Assembly (NCBI GenBank): GCA_031270515.1
Contig: JAISXM010000040.1
Location: 1 to 12,241 of the forward strand
Origin: Holosporales bacterium
Lineage (GTDB): Bacteria > Pseudomonadota > Alphaproteobacteria > BNTO01
Reading direction: 5' to 3'
Length of the DNA: 12,241 nt
Shown here piece after piece: positions 1 to 6,541 of this stretch; the first letter of the stretch is position 1, and every line of letters begins with the position of its first letter. The position numbers were made by a program, and so were the translations under genes. The notes under the pieces were generated by a model, which was not told where the DNA came from, ran no database searches, and saw only the letters and a list, made by a program, of their open reading frames with translations.

Positions 1-20
1 CCTTCCTTCCTTCCTTCCTT
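1..20. repeat. (CCTT)5 tetranucleotide microsatellite at window edge
   Basis: Five perfect CCTT units begin at the first base, so the tract may continue outside the window. In the frame of the downstream LRR gene it reads as a Leu-Pro-Ser-Phe repeat, and that frame stays open into a signal-peptide-like segment; the other two forward frames close within about 55 bases. A two-unit CCTT stretch recurs at 63-70. Gain or loss of a 4-base unit would shift frame if translation starts upstream. Phase variation is an inference. Confidence 0.9.
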
Positions 21-1834
21 ATCTCTCCTCTTTAAAAACATATTTAAAGTTTAACCATGGCTCCTTCCTTTTAGGACTTGTTGCTTTAACCGCCGCGCTT
101 CCTACCCATTCCGCGCAAATTCCGGCGGCATTTCTCAACAGCACCAACATCTCAATTCGCGCGTTTTATGAAATTCGCCGCGACCTTCTCCGCATGGACC
201 TCACCGCCCCAAGCGAGCGCAAGCATCTCGTCCTGCGTCTCCGCGCCCTTCGTGCCCAATGCGCCGCCTCAAATCGCTTTATAGAGACATACCTTGCCAC
301 GCGCTCCAATCCGCGCGCCCCCAAAGTCCCGACAACGTTTTTTGCGACGGAAATGCATAAATTTTTCTCGAACCCAGCCAAAGTGGCCCGCGCATTAAAT
401 GACCCGACCTTTCTCTTTTTGCTGGACCAGCCCAGCCTATCCCCGGATACAATCAACGCCCTCGGGACAATAACCGCCCTAATTCTCGTGAAAAACTACA
501 CACCACAAGGCCTCGACTTTTCGCAGCTCACCCACCTCGAAAAGCTCGTCATGCTGGATGGCGAAATGACGCCTGCCCTCCGCACCGCTGTCCAAAACCT
601 AGCCAAGGGCCCCAAAACGCTGCAATACCTCCACATTCCGCGCTGGGGCTCGCCCATTATTCCGGACTCTGCGTTTGAGCAGGCTGCGTTGCGCAAAATT
701 GACGGATTCAAGGACATTACATCGTTTGGCTCCTACGCATTCAGTAATTGCCAACAATTAGTAACGCTGATGAACACGGACAATATCACACGCATTGGGA
801 CGTACACATTTTATCGATGTCACACTTTATCTGGTGCGTTGTCGTTTCCTAATGTGACGACATCGTTAGGTGCCAGGGCTTTTTGTGATTGTGTCAAGGT
901 TGCATCAATCTATTTGCCTAAAGTAACGGGTAATATACAAATTTTCACGTTTTCCTATTGTTTTGAATTGGCATCTTTGACCCTCAATCCCGCAAATCCC
1001 TGCACCCTCGCCTCTAACGCGTTTTGGAATTGTTACGCATTGTTATCGTTTTCGTTGCCTAATGCTATAGCACAAGATCTTGCGTTCAGGGATTGCAATA
1101 ATTTGACAACTGTTGAGCTTGCGAATGCAACGATACCGCTGTCGGGCGCGTTTCCCGGTTGTACTGCGCTGACGAGTCTGACTTTGCACAACCTTACGAG
1201 CATCACCAGCAATCCTGGTTTTGGGAATTACCCGCTTACCACCGTGTCGTTTCCGAACTTGACCAGCATTACGGTGAAGAGCATATTTGCGGACCATCCT
1301 ACTATTACGACGGTCAGCATGCCTAAGCTTGGTGGTACGCTACCGGATACGACATTTTGTCGTTGTGCTCATTTGACTTCGGTGGATATGTCCAACTCTA
1401 CGGTTACGTACATTGCTTATGCTGCTTTTTATGGATGTGGTGAGTTGGCTACGTTGCAAATGAACCTTAATAAGCTAACCAGAATTGCTGGTGAAGGGTT
1501 TAGCGGCTGTATGACGCTTGCACGGACATTGTCGTTTCCAAACGTGACGAAATTAGACGCTGGTTATACTTTTTGGAGGAATGAATTGGTTACATCAATA
1601 TCTTTGCCAAAGTTCACGGGGAAGCTTTTTGTTTGCATGTTTTATGGTTGTATTTCGCTGCAAACGGTTGATTTATCTACGGCGACGGTTACGCAGATAG
1701 ACGACCGGGCGTTTGCTGGATGTTGCAGTTTGACTACGCTTTTGATAAACACGGCGACGGTTTTGTATGTTGCTCCCAATGCCTTTGATGGGTGTGTTTT
1801 GTTGGAGATTCCGACTTTTCCAAACGCAACGTAG
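2..1834 (+). CDS. BspA-like leucine-rich-repeat protein, predicted exported, 5' end unresolved
   Basis: The first in-frame ATG is at 194 (546 aa), but the same frame is open back to base 2, adding 64 codons with no ATG, GTG or TTG. Codons from about 47 to 118 read as a Sec signal peptide: lysines and histidine, a hydrophobic core (FLLGLVALTAAL), then PTHSA-Q as a cleavage site. An ATG at 57 is one frame off and gives MAPSF-stop; one extra T in the T4 run at 69-72 would join it to this frame. From about residue 150 (counted from 194) the protein is built of roughly 23-residue repeats of the type I..xAFxGCxxLxxLxLPNxT, typical of BspA/LRR_5 proteins, which are usually surface or secreted and bind proteins. 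The last repeat stops short at LEIPTFPNAT. No membrane anchor or autotransporter domain is visible. The true start may be upstream of the window, or the gene may be frameshifted; the fold call is firm. Confidence 0.8.
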   Translation, partial: LPSFLPYLSSLKTYLKFNHGSFLLGLVALTAALPTHSAQIPAAFLNSTNISIRAFYEIRRDLLRMDLTAPSERKHLVLRLRALRAQCAASNRFIETYLATRSNPRAPKVPTTFFATEMHKFFSNPAKVARALNDPTFLFLLDQPSLSPDTINALGTITALILVKNYTPQGLDFSQLTHLEKLVMLDGEMTPALRTAVQNLAKGPKTLQYLHIPRWGSPIIPDSAFEQAALRKIDGFKDITSFGSYAFSNCQQLVTLMNTDNITRIGTYTFYRCHTLSGALSFPNVTTSLGARAFCDCVKVASIYLPKVTGNIQIFTFSYCFELASLTLNPANPCTLASNAFWNCYALLSFSLPNAIAQDLAFRDCNNLTTVELANATIPLSGAFPGCTALTSLTLHNLTSITSNPGFGNYPLTTVSFPNLTSITVKSIFADHPTITTVSMPKLGGTLPDTTFCRCAHLTSVDMSNSTVTYIAYAAFYGCGELATLQMNLNKLTRIAGEGFSGCMTLARTLSFPNVTKLDAGYTFWRNELVTSISLPKFTGKLFVCMFYGCISLQTVDLSTATVTQIDDRAFAGCCSLTTLLINTATVLYVAPNAFDGCVLLEIPTFPNAT

Positions 1835-1842
1835 AGCGGGTC

Positions 1843-1917
1843 CCCATAACAAACAAGTTGAAACTCGTTATCATACAAGACTTGGATGAGGATAAAAATT
1901 CAACTTGTTTTTATGGG
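1843..1917. repeat. Long imperfect inverted repeat (hairpin) after the LRR gene
   Basis: The left arm at 1843-1862 and right arm at 1899-1917 are perfect reverse complements (19 bp) apart from one bulged C in the left arm. The 36-base loop holds a further inner pairing, TTATC (1868-1872) with GATAA (1891-1895). The element begins 8 bases after the LRR stop codon. It could stop or stabilise the LRR transcript, but no T run follows the right arm, so a standard intrinsic terminator is not supported. A mobile palindromic repeat is an alternative. Confidence 0.75.
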
Positions 1918-2085
1918 CAGGTGTAGAGCGCGCGGATTGTAAACTCGCCTATAAAACAATAACTTTTTTTGTGTTTGGGTATACGCTTTTCTACAAAAAC
2001 GGGAATCTGCTGACAAACAACAGGCTTGCATTTCTCGCATATTTTTGGCAAACATACGGGATGGGCGGTGTATATCTTGACAGAT

Positions 2086-2847
2086 ATGGCGCAGATTATT
2101 GCAATTAGTAATCAAAAGGGCGGAGTTGGGAAAACTACTACGTCTATAAACCTGTCGGCGTCGTTGGCTGCGGGGGGCGTGCGGTCGTTGTTGATTGATT
2201 TTGATCCGCAGAGTAATGCGTCTACGGGGCTTGCGGTGAAGGATGCGAAGCGTAATATTTACTCATTATTAAGCGAGAAATGCGATTTTTCTCAGTCTGT
2301 TCACGCGAGTTCTATCAAGAACTTGAGCGTTATTCCATCTACTATGGATTTAGCCGCGTTGGAATTTGAGTTGGCGCAACGTGAAGGACGCGAAGTCTGT
2401 TTAAAAAATTGTTTACGGGACAAGATTAATGATTTTGATTTCGTTTTTATAGATTGTCCTCCGTCTTTTGGGGTTTTATCTTTGAATGCTTGGGTTGCTG
2501 CGGATTATGTATTAATTCCGTTACAATGCGAGTACTATGCGTTAGAGGGGCTTGTCTCGTTGTTGAATAATGTGCTTAGAATTAAGAAGAATCTGAATAA
2601 AAGTTTAGAAGTATCAGGAATAATCCTAACGATGTATGACAAAAGGAGTTCTTTATCGCAGCAGATTGAGATGGATGTCAGGCAAAATTTGGGCGACAAG
2701 GTTTACCAGACAGTAATTCCTCGTAATGTGAAAATAGCAGAGGCACCTTCGCATGGAAAACCTGTCCTGACTTATGATGTGCGTTGTGCTGGGACTATTG
2801 CATATTTAGAATTTGCTACTGAATTTTTCAAACGGCACAAAAGGTAA
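2086..2847 (+). CDS. parA: ParA/Soj chromosome partitioning ATPase
   Basis: This 253-aa protein is a MinD/ParA-type P-loop ATPase that binds DNA non-specifically when ATP-bound and, with ParB-parS, moves newly copied origins apart. The deviant Walker A motif is at residues 10-18 (QKGGVGKTT), Walker A' lies around LIDFDPQ (35-41), and Walker B is FVFIDCPP (119-126). The C-terminal VIPRNVKIAEAPSHGKPV block is typical of Soj proteins. An ATG at 2026 is in frame, but the ATG at 2086 gives the conserved MAQIIAISNQKGG opening and is preferred, although its Shine-Dalgarno sequence is weak. The gene lies 5 bases before parB and is surely co-transcribed with it. The mnmG and rsmG genes that often precede it are absent. 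Confidence 0.96.
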   Translation: MAQIIAISNQKGGVGKTTTSINLSASLAAGGVRSLLIDFDPQSNASTGLAVKDAKRNIYSLLSEKCDFSQSVHASSIKNLSVIPSTMDLAALEFELAQREGREVCLKNCLRDKINDFDFVFIDCPPSFGVLSLNAWVAADYVLIPLQCEYYALEGLVSLLNNVLRIKKNLNKSLEVSGIILTMYDKRSSLSQQIEMDVRQNLGDKVYQTVIPRNVKIAEAPSHGKPVLTYDVRCAGTIAYLEFATEFFKRHKR

Positions 2848-2852
2848 AAAAA

Positions 2853-3698
2853 ATGAGCGCTTCCGATAAAAATAATCTTGGAAAAGGGTTAGAATCGATC
2901 TTTTTGGATTTGGCGCCGAAGGACTCCTTAGAGTCGAGCATAGTCGCCGTCGAGTTGGATATTTCACTTATATCACCGAATCCGAATCAACCTAGAAAAT
3001 CATTTGACGATGACTCTATGAGGGAGCTAACTGAATCAATAAAACAAGAAGGAATACTTCAGCCTATATTAGTCCGAAAAATCACACACGATGAATACCA
3101 GATCATTGCAGGAGAACGACGCTGGAGAGCTGCGACGACGCTGTTTATGACAAAAGTGCCTGTCGTTATTTTAGAATGCAACAATTCTACGGCATTACAG
3201 TTAGGGTTAATTGAAAACTTGCAACGTGACGACCTTGCTCCATTAGAAGAAGCTATTGCAATAAAAAGTTTGATGACTGATTTTGATAGAACGCAAGAAG
3301 ATGTTGCTACAATGTTAAGTAAAAGCCGCAGTTATATATCAAATATGCTTCGACTATTAAAATTACCTACATCTGTGCAAGACCTATTAAGTGCAAAAAA
3401 AATATCAGCAGGACATGCAAGAGCAATATTAGAAGCCGAAGACCCCGAAGAAATCGCAAGAAAAATAATACAAAACAACTTGTCTGTTCGTGACACAGAA
3501 GCGTTAGTTCGTCACCGGCGCAATTCTAACGTTAGCGGAGAACATGAACGATCTTCTGATTTCCTGACGATAGAAAGCGCATTATCCGAATTCTTCCAAG
3601 CTCGTGTTCGAGTCTATTCAAAAGGGATAGGGGGAGTCGTGCAAATTTATTTTGATGACTATAACAAATTAGACGATATCGTTGGTAAGGTGTCGTAG
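2853..3698 (+). CDS. parB: ParB/Spo0J partition protein
   Basis: This 281-aa CTP-dependent DNA clamp loads at parS and spreads along neighbouring DNA. An N-terminal NLGKGLESIF stretch is the usual ParA-contact peptide. The N-terminal nucleotide-binding domain carries NPNQPRKSF and the CTP-binding GERRWRA box (residues 87-93), followed by ENLQRDDL (121-128). A helix-turn-helix for parS lies around 146-170, and a short C-terminal dimerisation domain ends in IYFDDYNKLDDIV. Length is normal for the family. An AAGG Shine-Dalgarno sits 7 bases before the ATG. Three parS or parS-like palindromes follow immediately downstream, supporting a functional chromosomal system. Confidence 0.96.
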   Translation: MSASDKNNLGKGLESIFLDLAPKDSLESSIVAVELDISLISPNPNQPRKSFDDDSMRELTESIKQEGILQPILVRKITHDEYQIIAGERRWRAATTLFMTKVPVVILECNNSTALQLGLIENLQRDDLAPLEEAIAIKSLMTDFDRTQEDVATMLSKSRSYISNMLRLLKLPTSVQDLLSAKKISAGHARAILEAEDPEEIARKIIQNNLSVRDTEALVRHRRNSNVSGEHERSSDFLTIESALSEFFQARVRVYSKGIGGVVQIYFDDYNKLDDIVGKVS

Positions 3699-3715
3699 TT
3701 TTGTGTGAGATAAAA

Positions 3716-3731
3716 TGTTTCACGTGAAACA
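3716..3731. promoter_or_regulatory. parS site 1 (perfect)
   Basis: TGTTTCACGTGAAACA is an exact match to the canonical chromosomal parS bound by ParB. The palindrome extends to 22 bp (3713-3734). It starts 17 bases after the parB stop codon. Confidence 0.95.
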
Positions 3732-3751
3732 TTTATAACGGACAAGATGAA

Positions 3752-3767
3752 TGTTTCACGTGAAACA
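3752..3767. promoter_or_regulatory. parS site 2 (perfect)
   Basis: This is a second exact TGTTTCACGTGAAACA, with the palindrome extending to 20 bp (3750-3769). Its centre is exactly 36 bp from that of site 1. The 20-base spacers after sites 1 and 2 are also partly alike, so the sites look like copies of a 36-bp unit. Confidence 0.95.
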
Positions 3768-3787
3768 TTGACAGTGGACGATGGAAA

Positions 3788-3803
3788 TGTTTCATATGAA
3801 ATG
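3788..3803. promoter_or_regulatory. Degenerate parS-like site 3
   Basis: TGTTTCATATGAAATG matches parS at 12 of 16 positions and keeps a 12-bp perfect palindrome (3790-3801). Its centre is again 36 bp from that of site 2. The CG centre has become TA, which probably weakens ParB binding. It abuts the HIT gene's Shine-Dalgarno (GAGGAG), so it may be a decayed copy or may touch HIT translation or transcription. Confidence 0.6.
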
Positions 3804-3813
3804 AGGAGATCGT

Positions 3814-4167
3814 ATGAATTATGATGAAATCAACGTGTTTAGGCAGATCTTAGATGGCAAAATCGCTGGAGATATCGTTTTAACTAATGAGTCGGCTGTG
3901 GCGATCAACGACATAATGCCTAAAGCGAAAATACATATTTTAGTCATTCCGCGCGGGCGTTTTGTCGACTTTTTTGATTTTCATGCGAATGCATCTTCGA
4001 TCGAAAAACAAAATTTTTACGACTTAATCACTGAAGTGTTGTCCATGCGTGGTTTAGATCAAGCGGGTTTCAAGCTTATAACAAGAAGTGGATCTGATGG
4101 AGGTCAAGAAGTTCCTCATTTCCATGTACATATTTTAGGAGGCGAATTTGTGGGGAATTTGTCGTAA
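3814..4167 (+). CDS. HIT-family (histidine triad, HinT-like) nucleotide-binding protein
   Basis: This 117-aa protein has the size of HinT-type purine nucleoside phosphoramidases. The histidine triad is HFHVHILGG (H102, H104, H106), preceded by the usual Asp/Ile-rich N-terminal half (VFRQILDGKI, AINDIMPKAKIHILVIPR) of the HIT fold. Known family members hydrolyse AMP-linked phosphoramidates; the physiological substrate here is unknown. A strong Shine-Dalgarno (GAGGAG) precedes the ATG at 3814. The leader contains the third parS-like site, so ParB bound downstream of parB may influence its expression. It lies 32 bases before the RNase D gene and is probably co-transcribed with it. Confidence 0.93.
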   Translation: MNYDEINVFRQILDGKIAGDIVLTNESAVAINDIMPKAKIHILVIPRGRFVDFFDFHANASSIEKQNFYDLITEVLSMRGLDQAGFKLITRSGSDGGQEVPHFHVHILGGEFVGNLS

Positions 4168-4199
4168 GTGTGGTCTTTTGACTAGGAGCGTGGAGAGAA

Positions 4200-4817
4200 A
4201 TGCAAATACATTTATATACATATGATCTTCCTGATGACGTTTTAAATGATGGAGCTATAGCTCTTGATACCGAAACGATGGGTTTGCAGGTCCACAGGGA
4301 TCGATTGTGTTTATTGCAACTCAGTTTTGGTGATGGTAGTTGTTATTTGGTGCATTTCCCAGAGCCCAAATATGATTGTTCTCCTAATGTGTGTCGCCTG
4401 TTGAACGATAATAAGCGTTTAAAGATTTTTCATTATGGGCGGTTTGATATAGCCGTGTTGAAAAAAACATTCAATGTTCGGATTCGGAATGTGTATTGTA
4501 CGAAAATCGCATCTAAATTGGCTCGCACATTCACGGATAGACATTCGTTGAAAAGCCTTTGTAAGGATTTGCTCAATGTAGACATCGTTAAACATGAGCA
4601 ATGTTCATATTGGGGGGCGGATACTTTGACACCAGAGCAATTAAATTACGCAAGTACAGATGTTTTGTATTTGCATATTTTGAGGGATATGTTGAATGCA
4701 TTGTTGATTCGTGAATCAAAAATGGAGTTGGCACAAGCATGTTTCGATTTTTTACCATATCGTGCGGAATTAGATGTGTTGGCCAATGATTTTGATATTT
4801 TTGGACACGGCTGTTGA
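4200..4817 (+). CDS. rnd: Short RNase D-type 3'-5' exoribonuclease (DEDDy)
   Basis: This 205-aa protein is a single DEDDy exonuclease domain. Exo I is DTETMGL (D23, E25), Exo II is FHYGRFDIAVL (D83) and Exo III is YASTDVLYL (Y150, D154), so all four metal-binding acids and the catalytic tyrosine are present. Enzymes of this kind trim the 3' ends of tRNA precursors and other stable RNAs. It lacks the C-terminal HRDC domains of E. coli RNase D, as is common for the roughly 200-aa alphaproteobacterial version. A GGAGAG Shine-Dalgarno lies just before the ATG. It sits between the HIT gene and gltX on the same strand. Confidence 0.92.
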   Translation: MQIHLYTYDLPDDVLNDGAIALDTETMGLQVHRDRLCLLQLSFGDGSCYLVHFPEPKYDCSPNVCRLLNDNKRLKIFHYGRFDIAVLKKTFNVRIRNVYCTKIASKLARTFTDRHSLKSLCKDLLNVDIVKHEQCSYWGADTLTPEQLNYASTDVLYLHILRDMLNALLIRESKMELAQACFDFLPYRAELDVLANDFDIFGHGC

Positions 4818-4896
4818 TTCCATAGGATTTATCTCTACTGTAGTATATAGTTATCCGGTACGGGTATAGGTTCAGTACTCGTGCGTCGCCGTAGTA

Positions 4897-4934
4897 TATA
4901 TATTGCGCGGAACAACATATATATTGCGCAGAAC
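4897..4934. repeat. Two 17-bp direct repeats, 21-bp period, upstream of gltX
   Basis: TATATATTGCGC(G/A)GAAC occurs at 4897-4913 and 4918-4934 with one mismatch. The 21-bp period equals about two helical turns, so both copies would face the same side of the DNA. A related GTAGTATATA motif occurs at 4840-4849 and 4891-4900. The repeats lie 41 bases before the gltX ATG and could be tandem regulator sites; the function is inferred only. Confidence 0.7.
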
Positions 4935-4974
4935 CGAAATTTGTAGTGTCGCAAAAATATAAAAGAGGTGAGTA

Positions 4975-6438
4975 ATGTCTGTCGTTGTTAGATTTGCCCC
5001 GAGCCCAACTGGCTATTTGCATATTGGGGGCGCAAGAACCGCATTGTTTAATTGGCTATACGCCCGACACACAAAAGGGAAATTTCTGCTGCGTATTGAG
5101 GACACAGATAGAGAACGGTCCACTGAACAGGCTATTCACGCCATATTCGAAAGTCTGCGTTGGCTAAATCTCGATTGGGACGAGCCCCCGGTTTTTCAAT
5201 TCGCCCGAGCTCAAAGACATGCCGAAGTCGCTAAACAATTGGTAGCGCAAGGATTGGCGTATTATTGTTATTGCTCGGTAAGCGAATTGGAGCAAATGCG
5301 CACAAATGCATTAGCTAACGGATTGCCCCCGAAATATAACGGTCTTTGGCGTGATAACAACACGCCCCCTCCTGACAACGTTGCGCCAGTGATTCGTTTT
5401 AAAGCGCCTCAAACTGGGAAAACTATTATAACCGATATGGTGCAAGGCACAATCGAACTGGATAACGCTCAGTTAGATGACATGGTCCTACTTCGCGCAG
5501 ATGGTACGCCTACATATATGTTGTCCGTCGTCGTAGATGACCATGATATGGGTATAACTCACGTTATCAGAGGTGATGATCACCTAACAAACATGTTCCG
5601 CCAATATCATTTGTTCAAAGCTTGCAATTGGAACGCTCCGCAATTCGCACACATTCCTTTGATTCATGGACCAGATGGCGCAAAGTTGTCCAAGCGCCAC
5701 GGAGCCCTTGGGGCAGAACAATACCAGCGCGCGGGTTTTTTGCCCGAAGCTATGCGCAATTATTTGCTCCGCTTAGGTTGGGCTCACGGTAATGACGAAA
5801 TTATTTCAACAGAGCAAGCCGTAGAATGGTTTGACGTCTGTGATGTTGGACGCTCTCCGGCAAGGTTTGATTTGCAGAAATTGCTCAATTTGAATGGACA
5901 TTATATTCGTCAAGCGGATAATCAACGATTACTTGATGATATTTGCTGTTCTATTGTAGACACGACTTCGCAATTAAGTATAGGTTCTATATCGCAAGCC
6001 GATAAAAGCGCTGCGCATATAGAGCCAGCATTAATGCGCCGCCTAGAACTTGGTATGAATGGCCTAAAGGAGCGTGCTCAAACATTAGTGGAACTTGCAA
6101 ATAATGCAAAATTTTATATAAGTCCTCCTGAGTTCAATGAAGATTTTGTTGTTCCGGAAAAACAAATCAGCAATAAAGATATAACAGTTGAGTATTTAAG
6201 AAGTGTATTGGCATTGTTGAACGAGATTGATGTTTTTTCCGAAGAAAATATTAACGCCACGATTCGCCAATATTGCAAAACAAACGATATAAAACTAGGG
6301 GATTTTATGGCTCCAATTCGCGTCGCATTAACCGGCTCAACAGTATCTCCAAGTCTTTTTGAAGTTATTTATATATTGGGACGTGATGAAACAGTAGCGC
6401 GCATTAATACTTATATCTCATTCATTGTTTCACGTTGA
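4975..6438 (+). CDS. gltX: Glutamyl-tRNA synthetase
   Basis: This 487-aa class I aminoacyl-tRNA synthetase charges tRNA-Glu. The opening FAPSPTGYLHIGGARTALFN contains the HIGH-type motif (HIGG, residues 16-19), RIEDTDRER follows, and the KMSKS-type motif is KLSKR (237-241). C98 and C100 are present, but the other two zinc ligands of E. coli GluRS are not evident, as in many alphaproteobacterial enzymes. The C-terminal helical anticodon-binding region is complete, and the length is normal. The ATG at 4975 has an AGAGGTGAG Shine-Dalgarno. Whether it also mischarges tRNA-Gln, as non-discriminating GluRSs do, cannot be read here. It converges on the T6SS genes, with 103 bases between stop codons. 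Confidence 0.97.
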   Translation: MSVVVRFAPSPTGYLHIGGARTALFNWLYARHTKGKFLLRIEDTDRERSTEQAIHAIFESLRWLNLDWDEPPVFQFARAQRHAEVAKQLVAQGLAYYCYCSVSELEQMRTNALANGLPPKYNGLWRDNNTPPPDNVAPVIRFKAPQTGKTIITDMVQGTIELDNAQLDDMVLLRADGTPTYMLSVVVDDHDMGITHVIRGDDHLTNMFRQYHLFKACNWNAPQFAHIPLIHGPDGAKLSKRHGALGAEQYQRAGFLPEAMRNYLLRLGWAHGNDEIISTEQAVEWFDVCDVGRSPARFDLQKLLNLNGHYIRQADNQRLLDDICCSIVDTTSQLSIGSISQADKSAAHIEPALMRRLELGMNGLKERAQTLVELANNAKFYISPPEFNEDFVVPEKQISNKDITVEYLRSVLALLNEIDVFSEENINATIRQYCKTNDIKLGDFMAPIRVALTGSTVSPSLFEVIYILGRDETVARINTYISFIVSR

Positions 6439-6441
6439 ACT
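6426..6441. promoter_or_regulatory. parS-like site over the gltX stop codon
   Basis: TGTTTCACGTTGAACT matches parS at 13 of 16 positions, with the first ten bases identical. The right arm is shifted by one inserted T, which breaks the palindrome. It encodes the last residues and stop of GluRS, and lies 2.7 kb from the parS cluster. A chance match is quite possible. Confidence 0.25.
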
Positions 6442-6541
6442 CAACGGAGTTGCGCCAGACGTAACAGCAGAAATTACACTAAGGGTTACAACATAGGATG
6501 TCACGCAAAAAACCGCGCCAAGGGTCACGCCATCAGATCAT

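Noticed and set aside
1969..1997. TTGTGT-17-TACAAA as a parA promoter
   Set aside because: Only 3 of 6 and 4 of 6 consensus matches; too weak to call in AT-rich sequence.
2026..2085. In-frame upstream ATG for parA at 2026 adding 20 residues
   Set aside because: The family opening MAQIIAISNQKGG starts at 2086; the added residues do not resemble a ParA extension.
1000..2085. Replication origin near parA suggested by the change from C-rich to G-rich on the + strand
   Set aside because: The skew follows gene strand and the mosaic LRR gene; no DnaA box cluster was found (TTATC-like words at 1868 and 4851 match poorly).
4588..5022. Open frame on the - strand spanning the gltX leader
   Set aside because: Overlaps two solid genes on the other strand and includes the repeat region; Tyr-rich composition comes from the TATA repeats.
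6433..6451. Small hairpins after gltX as a terminator (AACTC/GAGTT; CGTTGA/TCAACG)
   Set aside because: Stems of 5-6 bp with tiny loops and no T run.
6490..6541. GC-rich stretch followed by T6 on the - strand downstream of the hcp-like gene as a terminator
   Set aside because: No stem longer than about 3 bp can be drawn before the T run.
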